Source: Ornithinibacillus xuwenensis
GTDB taxonomy: Bacteria > Bacillota > Bacilli > Bacillales > Amphibacillaceae
Assembly: GCF_039614845.1 (NCBI RefSeq)
Contig: NZ_JBDIML010000003.1
Location: 496,001 to 560,000, forward strand
Direction: 5' to 3'
DNA length: 64,000 nt
Shown here: positions 44,766-53,683 of the stretch, piece by piece
Numbering within the stretch: the first letter of the stretch is position 1
Layout: every line of letters begins with the position of its first letter
Program-made: the position numbers and the translations under genes
Notes under the pieces: generated by a model
Databases searched by the model: none
Told to the model about the DNA's origin: nothing
What the model saw: the letters and a program-made list of their open reading frames with translations, nothing else

Positions 44766-45753
44766 GGTTTTGCGACTTATTAAATATAATCCGAATTGTT
44801 GTGCCTTCCCCTACTTTGGAATCCAATTCGATACGGTGGTCCAATTTTCCCGTTACTTCTTTAACAAGGTACAGTCCCATTCCAGTTGATTCACGGAAAT
44901 TTCGGCCATTCTCGCCAGTAAAAAACTTGTTGAACACTCGCTTTCGGTCAACTTCAGGAATACCGATTCCATCATCCTTTACCTCTAACACCGCTTCTCC
45001 TGATTGTTCATAAAGCCCAATGACAATCTGATTACTTTTACCAGCAGAATATTTAACTGCGTTATGTACAAGCTGAGATACCATGAAAAACAGCCATTTT
45101 TCATCCGTTTCAACTGTTAAGTTAACTTTGTCTTCCCTTAACTGAGGATATACTCCATTACGGATAAAAAAGCGTTTATTTTCATGGTTTACATCATGAA
45201 CAAGTTTTGACAAGACTACTGGCTTAATATGAAAATCCTCCACGATTGTTCGTAAACGAGCCATATATAAAACCGTATTCAGGCCATTACGCATTCTTTC
45301 CGTCTCTTCCCGAATACTCGATGATTCCGGCTCATCAAGGCTTTGGGCCATTAATTCAATAACAGAAAGTGGCGTCTTCATCTGGTGTACCCAGCGATCC
45401 ATAAACATTAGGTGTTCATCCTGTCTATCCTCTGCTTCTTGCAGTTTTTCTAAGTATAGACGGTACTGTGAACGCAGCAATTGGTCCAACGCAACCGCTG
45501 TTGCAGTTGAACCAGTGTGTTCTAAGGATGCCTCCAAGCTCTCCATAGGATTAGATAATCGTTTATAATAATTTCGCTTACGAATATATCGATAAGTTAG
45601 GTAGCAGATTAGGAAAAAGAATGATAGAAAAATAGCATAGCTTATCAGTTTCACATTATGATAGCCATCTAACCAATAAATTGTTGCTATCATAATAAGT
45701 TGGATACACTGAAGCAGGATAAGTAGAAAGTGATCACGTATAAATAGTTTCAT
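44752..45753 (-). CDS. BceS-type intramembrane-sensing histidine kinase
   Basis: This is a 333-aa kinase with two hydrophobic segments at about 8-30 and 37-55 separated by only a few residues, so it has no outer sensor domain. The H-box is MFMDRWVHQMKTPLSVIELM; the ATPase motifs are QLVHNAVKYSAGKSN, VKDDGIGIPEVDRKRVF and STGMGLYLVKEV. Family knowledge says such kinases read the state of their partner permease. Its gene overlaps the regulator stop by four bases and precedes the ABC genes. Confidence 0.92.
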   Translation of the reverse strand: MKLFIRDHFLLILLQCIQLIMIATIYWLDGYHNVKLISYAIFLSFFFLICYLTYRYIRKRNYYKRLSNPMESLEASLEHTGSTATAVALDQLLRSQYRLYLEKLQEAEDRQDEHLMFMDRWVHQMKTPLSVIELMAQSLDEPESSSIREETERMRNGLNTVLYMARLRTIVEDFHIKPVVLSKLVHDVNHENKRFFIRNGVYPQLREDKVNLTVETDEKWLFFMVSQLVHNAVKYSAGKSNQIVIGLYEQSGEAVLEVKDDGIGIPEVDRKRVFNKFFTGENGRNFRESTGMGLYLVKEVTGKLDHRIELDSKVGEGTTIRIIFNKSQNLTSM

Positions 45754-46454
45754 GCTTGTCCCTTATTCCATGTGACCTTGAGTCGATATCCTGCTCCTCG
45801 AACTGTTTCGACTGCATTCTCAATCCCTAGCTCCTGTAGTTTTTTTCGGACACGTGTAATATTCACATTTAAAGTATTTTCATCTACATATGCCTGGTCA
45901 TCCCATAATTTAACGAGCAAATCCTCCCTACCTGCAACACGCGGAAAACGATCCATTAAGCTCTCAATAATATCTGTTTCCTTTTTCGTTAAGGTCGCGA
46001 CATTACTCCCAAACCAAAGCTCGAGTCGCTCTGGAAATAACTGCAAGCCATCTTGTATAAGCACTCTTTCTTCATGTTTTGAAGCATACGCTCCATAAGC
46101 ACGTCGAAGCTGACTACGAATCTTCGCCATCACAATATCAGGATGGAAGGGCTTCGTAATAAAATCATCTCCACCATTCTCCAAAGCCATTACCTGATCC
46201 ATCTCCCCAGTTCGTGCTGAGATGAAGATGACCGGACAAATTGATTCTTTTCGAATCTGCCTACACCAATAATAACCATCGTAGCTTGGCAGGTTAATAT
46301 CCAGCAATATAAGGTCTGGCTGCTCCTTACGAAAGATATCCATCAACTTTTCAAACTCTTCAGCAATGACAACTTGATAACCATATTTGGTTATGTAACC
46401 TCCAAGATATACTGCAATTTTTAAGTCATCTTCTATAATCATGATTTTCTCCAT
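45750..46454 (-). CDS. BceR-type OmpR-family response regulator
   Basis: This is a 234-aa regulator with receiver motifs MIIEDDL, LILLDINLPSYDGYYWC, VIFISARTGE and FITKPFHPDI, and an OmpR winged helix (TKKETDIIESLMDRFPRVAGREDLLVKLWD ... LNVNITRVRKKL). AAGGAG precedes ATG 46454 by seven bases. It starts the four-gene unit regulator-kinase-ATPase-permease; the transporter genes also have their own promoter with a fitting box. Confidence 0.92.
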   Translation of the reverse strand: MEKIMIIEDDLKIAVYLGGYITKYGYQVVIAEEFEKLMDIFRKEQPDLILLDINLPSYDGYYWCRQIRKESICPVIFISARTGEMDQVMALENGGDDFITKPFHPDIVMAKIRSQLRRAYGAYASKHEERVLIQDGLQLFPERLELWFGSNVATLTKKETDIIESLMDRFPRVAGREDLLVKLWDDQAYVDENTLNVNITRVRKKLQELGIENAVETVRGAGYRLKVTWNKGQA

Positions 46455-46501
46455 TTTCTTTCTCCTTACCTTTCACACATTACTATCCTATACGAGCTAC
46501 C

Positions 46502-47260
46502 TCAATCCTCCAACAGATGATGTAATAACCGCTCCCTATCCTCAAAAAACTGCTGCATTACTTGATAATGATTTGTTTCCTGTAAGCTAGTTTCTTGCAT
46601 TCCTTCTACTGTGAGCTGAAGGATTTTTGCATTTGGGTAAGCCATGATCACCGGGGAATGAGTTGAAATAATAAACTGGGAGCCGTCTTTCGCTAATTCA
46701 TGAATCCTTGCTAGCAGTGACATTTGTCTTAAAGGCGATAACGCCGCTTCTGGTTCATCTAAAATGTATAGTCCATTCTCTCCGAAGCGATGAATGAAAG
46801 CCGCAAAGAAAGATTCTCCATGTGAAAGCTGATGAAGTGATGTACCTCCAAATGAATCAATAATTTTTGAACCATAGGAGATTTCATTATCCAATGCTTC
46901 AATATTTGTTGCTACATTATAAAAGGATTCCGCTCGGAAGAAGAAGCTATTCTTGGGGCGGTTAACGCCCTTAGCGATTCGTAAGTATTGATGTAAATTA
47001 GAATGAGAGTCATAACTGGAAAAATTAAAATTCAATGTTCCCCCTTCTGGATTAAAACCTAAACCAACCGCTATCGCTTCCAATAAAGTAGATTTTCCCA
47101 TTCCATTCTCACCAACGATATATGTTACATTAGGATGAAAGTCAATTTGGTCAAATTTCTTTATAACAGGTAGATTAAATGGAAACGTATGGTAAGATGC
47201 AATGCTTTCCTTTTTCAAATGGATTCTTTTCAGATATTGTGTATCCTTGTTTAGCAACAT
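46502..47260 (-). CDS. Stand-alone AAA ATPase of the SMC-like/ABC-ATPase group
   Basis: This is a 252-aa predicted ATPase. Walker A is YIVGENGMGKSTLLEAIA near residue 50, the signature-like stretch is LHQLSHGESFFAAF, Walker B is LYILDEPEAALSPLRQ and the H-motif is FIISTHSPVIMA. These are typical of the COG3910-type ATPases of unknown role, related to Rad50/RecF and to toxin or defence ATPases. No nuclease or partner gene lies beside it. GGAGG precedes ATG 47260. It is a single-gene unit. Confidence 0.83.
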   Translation of the reverse strand: MLLNKDTQYLKRIHLKKESIASYHTFPFNLPVIKKFDQIDFHPNVTYIVGENGMGKSTLLEAIAVGLGFNPEGGTLNFNFSSYDSHSNLHQYLRIAKGVNRPKNSFFFRAESFYNVATNIEALDNEISYGSKIIDSFGGTSLHQLSHGESFFAAFIHRFGENGLYILDEPEAALSPLRQMSLLARIHELAKDGSQFIISTHSPVIMAYPNAKILQLTVEGMQETSLQETNHYQVMQQFFEDRERLLHHLLED

Positions 47261-47531
47261 GCGTTTACCTACCTCCTAACTTTTCAACAACTCGTTTTCT
47301 ATCATGTTAAAGTAAACTACTCTCATAATCCAATTGAAACTCTAAAAATATCACCAAGTAACTAGTTTTGCTTTCTATAGTACCGAAGTAGAAAGCTTTC
47401 TAAATTAGCAAAAATTAGTACCTACAAGATAGATGTATAAATCTTCCATACCTCGTAACAATCACACACGCCTACAAGATTACATAGAATAGTCCCGAAT
47501 TCTCATTTTGAAATAAAGGGAGATATTGTAC

Positions 47532-48959
47532 ATGGAACTTACGATGGCACATTGGTTATATTTAATTGGGACATTGTGCATTATACTTACAATGCTATTT
47601 AGACAAAACGTCGTCGTCCCAGCATTAGTCATGATATTTTTGGTTGCATGGTCCTTTACTGGATCTTTTTTAGATGGGATATTAGCGATTTTTAATGCCA
47701 ATCTTACAGCAGCGACAGAGCTTTTTAATATTTTCTTAATTATTGCGATTATGACAGCACTTCTCCGCTCGATACAATCCATTGGTGCTGATGAGCAAAT
47801 GGTTAAGCCATTCCAACAGATTATGCGTAATGGAACATTAGCGTTTTGGGTGCTTGTTGTCGTCACATACTTTTTATCATTATTCTTCTGGCCAGCTCCT
47901 GCAGTACCTTTAATTGGAGCGCTTTTGATTCCTGTCGCGATAAAAGCTGGATTACCACCGATTGGTACTGCCATTGCTATTTCTCTTGCAGGTCATGGTA
48001 TGGCACTATCATCCGATTTTATTTTAAAGGTTGCACCAGAGTTAACTGCGTCAAGTAGTAGTGTGTTAGAAGCGAGCGCAATTGGGGAACAAACTTTGAT
48101 ACTATCGTTAATTGCTGGTGCTGTCTCACTTACCATCGCATACTTCAACATTCGAAAATCTATCAAAAAACCAGCCAAAGATAACCTAACGATTTGGGAA
48201 AATAGTGGAGATGATGACCTAAACATTCAAACGGATAACACCGAGATTAGCAAAGGGAAATATAGTCCTGTATTTGCTATTCTAGTTCCTTCCATCTTTT
48301 TGATTATTATCCTATACGTTGTCGTGGCGACTTTTTCCGATTTTCTACCACCCATAGAAGATGGTGCGGGTTCTTCCCTTGTTGGCGGTACGGCAATTCT
48401 CTTAATCATTATTATGTCACTTTTCCGCGACTATAAAAAAACGTTACAAGAGGTTAGTGATCATATTGTGAACGGCTTTGTGTTTGCGTTTAAAGTAATG
48501 GGGCTCGTTATCCCAGTAGCCGCATTTTTCTTCATCGGTAGTGGTGAACTGGCAGGTCAAATCCTCGGCACAGATCCTAATGCAACACCTTCGTTCCTAT
48601 TTGACCTCGTTCAAGAGGGGCAGGGCTATATTCCGAATAATGCCTTCTTTACCGCATTAGGCATCTTAGTATTAGGGATGGTATCTGGTCTTGATGGATC
48701 TGGATTCTCAGCACTACCACTAATCGGATCTTTATCAGAAGCATTGGCTTCATCAACTGAAATAGACCCAACTGCACTTGCTTCCATTGGGCAAATTGGG
48801 GCAATATGGGTAGGTGGCGGTACACTTGTCGCGTGGTCTCCAATCATCGCCATTGCAGGCTTTGCTAAAATATCGGTCATTGACCTCGTTCGCAAGAGCT
48901 TTATTCCAGTTGTGATTGGATTACTAGTTGCTATGGTTTTCGGATTGCTTTTATTCTAG
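47532..48959 (+). CDS. Multi-pass membrane transporter of unassigned family
   Basis: This is a 475-aa protein with about eleven or twelve hydrophobic segments. Stretches such as LSLFFWPAPAVPLIGALLIPVAIKAGLPPIGTAIAISLAGHGMALSSDFILKVAPE resemble the two-fold repeats of ion-transporter superfamily carriers. The second half contains GMVSGLDGSGFSALPLIGSLSEALASS. I do not recognise the substrate; an organic anion or proton-coupled carrier is a guess. I start at ATG 47532, nine bases after GGGAG. It is a single gene closed by a convergent terminator. Confidence 0.6.
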   Translation: MELTMAHWLYLIGTLCIILTMLFRQNVVVPALVMIFLVAWSFTGSFLDGILAIFNANLTAATELFNIFLIIAIMTALLRSIQSIGADEQMVKPFQQIMRNGTLAFWVLVVVTYFLSLFFWPAPAVPLIGALLIPVAIKAGLPPIGTAIAISLAGHGMALSSDFILKVAPELTASSSSVLEASAIGEQTLILSLIAGAVSLTIAYFNIRKSIKKPAKDNLTIWENSGDDDLNIQTDNTEISKGKYSPVFAILVPSIFLIIILYVVVATFSDFLPPIEDGAGSSLVGGTAILLIIIMSLFRDYKKTLQEVSDHIVNGFVFAFKVMGLVIPVAAFFFIGSGELAGQILGTDPNATPSFLFDLVQEGQGYIPNNAFFTALGILVLGMVSGLDGSGFSALPLIGSLSEALASSTEIDPTALASIGQIGAIWVGGGTLVAWSPIIAIAGFAKISVIDLVRKSFIPVVIGLLVAMVFGLLLF

Positions 48960-49004
48960 TAGTCTAGGGAACAGCAATCAGAGAAATAATTTCTTACTAA
49001 AAAA

Positions 49005-49044
49005 GTGCCAGTAACCATTGCACACTCGCAACAATTACTGGCAC
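49005..49044. terminator. Convergent terminator
   Basis: Perfect ten-base arms GTGCCAGTAA and TTACTGGCAC lie between the transporter gene and the MMPL-partner gene. Confidence 0.8.
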
Positions 49045-49059
49045 CTCTAAAATCTTGCA

Positions 49060-50877
49060 TTATCGAAATAAGTCCAAAAATAAATCCCATAGCCCTTTTT
49101 CTTCTTGAATAGGTTCTTCGTTGATTTCTGGTTTTTCTTCGATAATAGATTCCGTTTTGAAAACAAATTGAACAGAATTTACATTCTCGTTTTTACTCGA
49201 AACAAATGATACTGGTTCAAAATCTGATTTATCATACTCAGACATCATTTCATCAATTTCTTCATTCATTTGTTCTGGTAGGTTACTAGTTGAATCTCTA
49301 AGCTCTGCTGTACCATTATGAAGCTTTCCAACTCCACTTCCTAGACCTGCTGTACCCTCCGATAACTCCACCATACCATGATGAATTTCCTGATAGGCAT
49401 CCGAAAGCTGGCTAACTCCGCCAGTATATTCGACTAGACCATCGTGAAATGTCTTGTAGTTAGAAGAAAGCTTGCCAATCCCTTGTTGCAGTTGTTCAAA
49501 GCCTTCCATTTTCTCTAACGAAGAAGAAATTTCATTTGTCATTAGATCTAGATCATTAGCCATTTTTAGAAGTGATTCATTTACATTCGTTAACGTTGTT
49601 TCTACTGCATCAAATCCCGGTTTTACGTCTGTATAGGTTGCTTTTACAGCTTGAGCAGCAGTATAGGTATCCACTAATTCATTTATTACCGCTTGATTAG
49701 CATTACTTTGAGATAGTGCTTCTAGTTCTGCCTCCGTAATTTCAAAAGCAGGAATTGCGCGTATAGCATAATCTATTGCTTGGTAAGCATCACCGTAATT
49801 TGTCTTAAGCGAATCCAACCCCGCAGCTGTATCGTTTAAACCATCGGAAAGTTGGTTAAGTCCATCTATTAGTTGTTGCATTCCGGATAAATCCATTTCA
49901 GCGGAAGCGCTAAGCGAGTTATTCACATTAATAAGCGCATCCTTGATCTCCTTCGAGCCGTTTACCAGCTCACTTGAAGAATTTGCAAGGTCTGCTACGC
50001 CGTTTTTATATTCCTCCGATCCATCCACTAATTGAACGACACCATTATTCAATTCCGTAACGCCAGCATCTAACTCTCCAACACCATCATTTATTTCAGC
50101 AATAGCACTTGTTAAGGAGTTAATATCGCCCGTCATTCCATCGACGTTAATTTCATCGATTGGCATAGAAGATGGAACTCCTGAGAAGTTGATGCCATCC
50201 AATTCAAATCCTTCAACATCCGCTTCGAGTACTAGCTCTGCGTCATCTTCAGGCATAACAGTAAAGGTCACCTGCTTATTTTTCCCCGCATTTGCTATCA
50301 TACCATCTGCTGCTTTAATGTTACGGAATACCTCTGTATCTAGTGTAAGTGAAATCTGTAACAGATAATTTTCCGTAAATACCGGATTAACATCTTCATT
50401 AGCAGATGTCTCCATACGAATTTGCACACGACCATCTTCTCCAGCTAACTCCTCTGGAGAAATTTCCTTCCCTTCCAAGAAATATGACACTGAAATATCC
50501 CATGGAAGAGCTGCATCATTGATATTACCCTGATAATAGAACTTACCCGCTGAAGCTGTGAATTTCACCGCATCATCTTGGTGATCAATTTCTTCCAAAT
50601 TGGTTAAGTTTCGCAAGCTTGAGTAATGGCCATAATCGAGAATCGATCCTTCTTTTATGACATCTAACGTATTGACGACATAGACTTCTTTACTTTCTCC
50701 AGTTGCATCCAATGTTGCATAGATTACTTCATCCTTCGAAGCAACCTCCCCATCACCTTGAATTGTTCTTTCCTCTACATTATTGTCATTTGTTTTAGCC
50801 GTAATAAGAAATGAGGGTAATAGAAGGATTACAGCTGCTAAAACAAGTAGTATCTTTTTCATTCTCCTCATCATCAT
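49060..50877 (-). CDS. Extracellular coiled-coil partner of the MMPL exporter
   Basis: This is a 605-aa protein with one N-terminal membrane anchor (KKILLVLAAVILLLPSFLITA) and no other membrane segment. Residues about 255-330 and 470-550 are heptad-like repeats of the pattern LxxGVxELxxG (for example LNDTAAGLDSL, LGSGVGKLHNG), as in YhgE/Pip-type proteins, which predicts a long extracellular coiled coil. The start overlaps the MMPL gene stop by four bases; ATG 50877, 50874 and 50871 are all possible. It probably works with that exporter outside the membrane. Function is inferred from the pairing only. Confidence 0.75.
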   Translation of the reverse strand: MMMRRMKKILLVLAAVILLLPSFLITAKTNDNNVEERTIQGDGEVASKDEVIYATLDATGESKEVYVVNTLDVIKEGSILDYGHYSSLRNLTNLEEIDHQDDAVKFTASAGKFYYQGNINDAALPWDISVSYFLEGKEISPEELAGEDGRVQIRMETSANEDVNPVFTENYLLQISLTLDTEVFRNIKAADGMIANAGKNKQVTFTVMPEDDAELVLEADVEGFELDGINFSGVPSSMPIDEINVDGMTGDINSLTSAIAEINDGVGELDAGVTELNNGVVQLVDGSEEYKNGVADLANSSSELVNGSKEIKDALINVNNSLSASAEMDLSGMQQLIDGLNQLSDGLNDTAAGLDSLKTNYGDAYQAIDYAIRAIPAFEITEAELEALSQSNANQAVINELVDTYTAAQAVKATYTDVKPGFDAVETTLTNVNESLLKMANDLDLMTNEISSSLEKMEGFEQLQQGIGKLSSNYKTFHDGLVEYTGGVSQLSDAYQEIHHGMVELSEGTAGLGSGVGKLHNGTAELRDSTSNLPEQMNEEIDEMMSEYDKSDFEPVSFVSSKNENVNSVQFVFKTESIIEEKPEINEEPIQEEKGLWDLFLDLFR

Positions 50878-52922
50878 TTCTCCTTATAATAATTTGCTTT
50901 CCAGGTAGTTTTATCGATTACTTTATCAAACACTAACAAACAGGCAGGTAGGAAAAATACTACCATAATAAATGCTAATAATGCCCCACGCCCTAGTAGT
51001 AAACCAATGGATGATACAATTGGATTAGACGACGTCATCCATAGAATGAACCCAACACTAGATAATATTGACGCTGAAATCGCAATCGAGAATATTTTCT
51101 CATCCAGTGTTTTCTTAATTGCTTTTAATGCTGGCATTTCTTTTCGATTTTCTTTATACGCCTCTGTTAAAAGAATGGCATAGTCCACTGTTGCCGCTAA
51201 TTGAACCGTACTAACAATTAAATAGCCAACAAACACCAAGGATGAATTGGTAAAGTAAGGAACGGACAAGTTTATCCATACTGCTGACTGAATTGTAAGT
51301 AGTAAAATAATTGGCAACGTAATCGACTTAAACGTGACAAGTAATACAAAGGCAATTGTAATGACAGTCAGTAAGTTAACCACTGTGTTATCCTCTTGAA
51401 CAACATTTTTCATATCATACAACGTTACACTTTCCCCGAGAGAGAAAAACTCATCTCCGTAATACCCTTCAGCAACTTGTTGTACATCTTCTATAAAGCT
51501 AAAAGCCTCATCACCCTCGGTCTCTGTATTGGTTTGAAGTACAATTCGACTATAGTGATCCGAATAGAACTGTTCCCTCACAGCATCATCCACGTACTCT
51601 GGAGGAATAGCTGACCCAACTGTGTTCACGTATGAAAGTACACTTTTAACAGGCTCCATATCCTCTAGCTCTCGGACTAATTCTTCTTCCTTTGCAATAT
51701 CTCCTTTTGGAACAAGTAACACCATTTGTGTACTTTTACCAAATGCTTCTTCAATCTTGACGATATCACTACCAGCACGAGTTGACTCTGGCTGCTCTCC
51801 AATTCCATAGATAAAGTTGGTCTGCCCTTGTGCCAAAAATGCTGGTATCAGAAGAAGGAACACAATAAGAAGGCTTGGTATTTTTACCTTCACAACACGC
51901 TTACCAATATTCTTAAAGGCCGGAAGTAAAGGCTTGTGCTTGGTTTTATCAATCCATTTGTAAAACATCAATGTTAGTGCTGGCAGGAAGACCATGACAC
52001 TAATAAAGCTTAAAACAATTCCTTTTACTAGATTTAGTCCTAAATCGGAACCGATCTCAAATTCCATAAACGTAAGTGCAATAAACCCAAAGAAAGTAGT
52101 CGAAGCACTAGCCACAATCGCAGGAAATGAACGCTTCATCGCAAGTCTCATGGCTTCTGTTGGTTCGGATACTTTCTTTCTATAATCTGAGAAGCTATGC
52201 AAGAGAAAGATAGCGTAATCTAGTGAAACCGCAAGCTGTAGTATAGGTGCAACCGATTGTGTAACAAAGGATACCTCACCAATAAATATGTTGGTTCCAA
52301 GGTTGATTAATACCGATACCCCAATTGCAGTTAAAAAGAATACCGGTTCAATCCATGAATTCGTCGACAAGATTAATATCAGGACAATAATCGGTACTAA
52401 TAACGCTGCTGCATACATCGTCTCGGACACAGCCATTTTTTGCTGGGTAGCTGTATTTAATGCCTCACCCGACATTGCCCCTGATTCACCAATGAGATCA
52501 TAGATGGCATCTGTCGCTGCTACTTCTTCTCCTGAAGCAATACTGAAGGTAAATAAAGCACGACTATTCTTGTAATACGTTTCAACCGTTTCCGCATCTG
52601 CCATTTCAATCGGTGTTTTCATATCGATGGCGTCATCTAACCACGTAACGTCTGAAACGCCCTCAATAATTGACAGTTTCTCTTTAAAGGCTAGTGCTTC
52701 CTGTATGGTAACATCGTTCATCATGACTCTTGTATTCGGTACAGAGCCATCGAACTCTTCCTTCATTAGATCCATTGCTTCTGTTGATTGTGCGTCCTCT
52801 GGCAGGTAATCTACCATATTGTAGTTTACCGATACCGCAAACTGAGCAATGACACTAATGAATGTAATGATGATAAATGAAATCACGATGGGCTTTTTTT
52901 GTTTAATGATCCTTGCTGCAAT
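50874..52922 (-). CDS. MMPL/RND-family exporter
   Basis: This is an RND-type exporter of about 682 aa with two repeats. Each repeat has one hydrophobic segment, an outer domain, then five segments. Motifs include VSVNYNMVDYLPEDAQSTEAM, QSVAPILQLAVSLDYAIFLLHSF and STVQLAATVDYAILLTEAY, whose D-Y-A triads are the proton relay of MMPL proteins. The only canonical start in the frame is GTG 52886, but it lies inside the first membrane segment and lacks a ribosome site. The frame continues upstream to an ATT at 52922, six bases after CGGAG, giving the expected IAARIIKQKKPIV opening. I use 52922 as the likely start. Confidence 0.85.
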   Translation of the reverse strand: MAARIIKQKKPIVISFIIITFISVIAQFAVSVNYNMVDYLPEDAQSTEAMDLMKEEFDGSVPNTRVMMNDVTIQEALAFKEKLSIIEGVSDVTWLDDAIDMKTPIEMADAETVETYYKNSRALFTFSIASGEEVAATDAIYDLIGESGAMSGEALNTATQQKMAVSETMYAAALLVPIIVLILILSTNSWIEPVFFLTAIGVSVLINLGTNIFIGEVSFVTQSVAPILQLAVSLDYAIFLLHSFSDYRKKVSEPTEAMRLAMKRSFPAIVASASTTFFGFIALTFMEFEIGSDLGLNLVKGIVLSFISVMVFLPALTLMFYKWIDKTKHKPLLPAFKNIGKRVVKVKIPSLLIVFLLLIPAFLAQGQTNFIYGIGEQPESTRAGSDIVKIEEAFGKSTQMVLLVPKGDIAKEEELVRELEDMEPVKSVLSYVNTVGSAIPPEYVDDAVREQFYSDHYSRIVLQTNTETEGDEAFSFIEDVQQVAEGYYGDEFFSLGESVTLYDMKNVVQEDNTVVNLLTVITIAFVLLVTFKSITLPIILLLTIQSAVWINLSVPYFTNSSLVFVGYLIVSTVQLAATVDYAILLTEAYKENRKEMPALKAIKKTLDEKIFSIAISASILSSVGFILWMTSSNPIVSSIGLLLGRGALLAFIMVVFFLPACLLVFDKVIDKTTWKANYYKEK

Positions 52923-52971
52923 ATCTATCTCCGTTCACCCTTTCTTGCATAATTACCTAATACACTTTATC

Positions 52972-52999
52972 ATTATATAACACGGTGTTGGTTTTACAA
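52972..52999. promoter_or_regulatory. Divergent promoter region with TetR-type palindrome
   Basis: On the minus strand TTGTAA and TATAAT are 16 bases apart (52972-52999). AACAC-G-GTGTT (52979-52989) is a palindrome inside the spacer and overlaps a plus-strand TTGGTT-TATAAC promoter. One repressor could thus shut off both the exporter and itself. Confidence 0.55.
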
Positions 53000-53081
53000 C
53001 AAACAGTTTTATATAACTTGTAGGTTTCCCGACAGTCATTTTAATTGTGTTGGATAACTATAGTTCTTGGAGGAAACAACG

Positions 53082-53651
53082 ATGACATCTGAAAAATTAG
53101 ATAGACGAAAGAAGTATACGCGGATGGTTCTAAAGGATAGTCTGATGCAGCTATTAAAAGAAAAACCACTCTCTGCGACTACAGTAAAAGAAATATGTGC
53201 GATTGCCGATGTTAATCGTTCAACATTCTATGCGCATTATGCTGACCAATATGCCCTGCTCACACAAATTGAGGAAGAACTAATTGAGGATTTGCAGAAA
53301 TACTTACGTACGTATAATCTACATGAGGAGGATGATGCTATCCTCATGACAGAAAAACTACTAGAATATTTCGCTTCCAAGCAGGATGAATGTGAAGCAC
53401 TGCTTAACCAAAGTGGGCAATCCTCCTTCGAACGGAAGGTTATGACCATAGCACATCAATTTATTATGAAGAATTGGATGGAAATATATCATTTTGATAA
53501 GGAAATTTCTAACTACTTAAGCTCTTTTATTATCAGTGGAAGTATTCAAATAATAAAGATGTGGATGGCTAACGGAATGGATAAGTCGTCCGAGGAAATG
53601 GCTCGACTTATTAATGATTTTGTTAATAAAGGCCTTTATGGTATAAAATAA
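53082..53651 (+). CDS. TetR family regulator, divergent to the MMPL exporter
   Basis: This is a 189-aa regulator. The helix-turn-helix region is LKEKPLSATTVKEICAIADVNRSTFYAHYADQYALL, and the remaining part is a TetR_C-like effector domain. I start at ATG 53082, eight bases after GGAGG. It is divergently transcribed from the MMPL operon and probably represses it through the palindrome between them. Effector unknown. Confidence 0.88.
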   Translation: MTSEKLDRRKKYTRMVLKDSLMQLLKEKPLSATTVKEICAIADVNRSTFYAHYADQYALLTQIEEELIEDLQKYLRTYNLHEEDDAILMTEKLLEYFASKQDECEALLNQSGQSSFERKVMTIAHQFIMKNWMEIYHFDKEISNYLSSFIISGSIQIIKMWMANGMDKSSEEMARLINDFVNKGLYGIK

Positions 53652-53681
53652 AAAGACAAGAGACTTAATCTCCTGTCTTTT
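53650..53681. terminator. Convergent terminator
   Basis: AAAAGACA-GAGA pairs with TCTC-TGTCTTTT (one bulge) between the TetR and DUF4317 genes. Confidence 0.72.
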
Positions 53682-53683
53682 CA

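Noticed and set aside
48626..48895. Minus-strand ORF of 89 codons inside the 47.5 kb transporter
   Set aside because: Antisense shadow; no ribosome site and interrupts a clear membrane protein.
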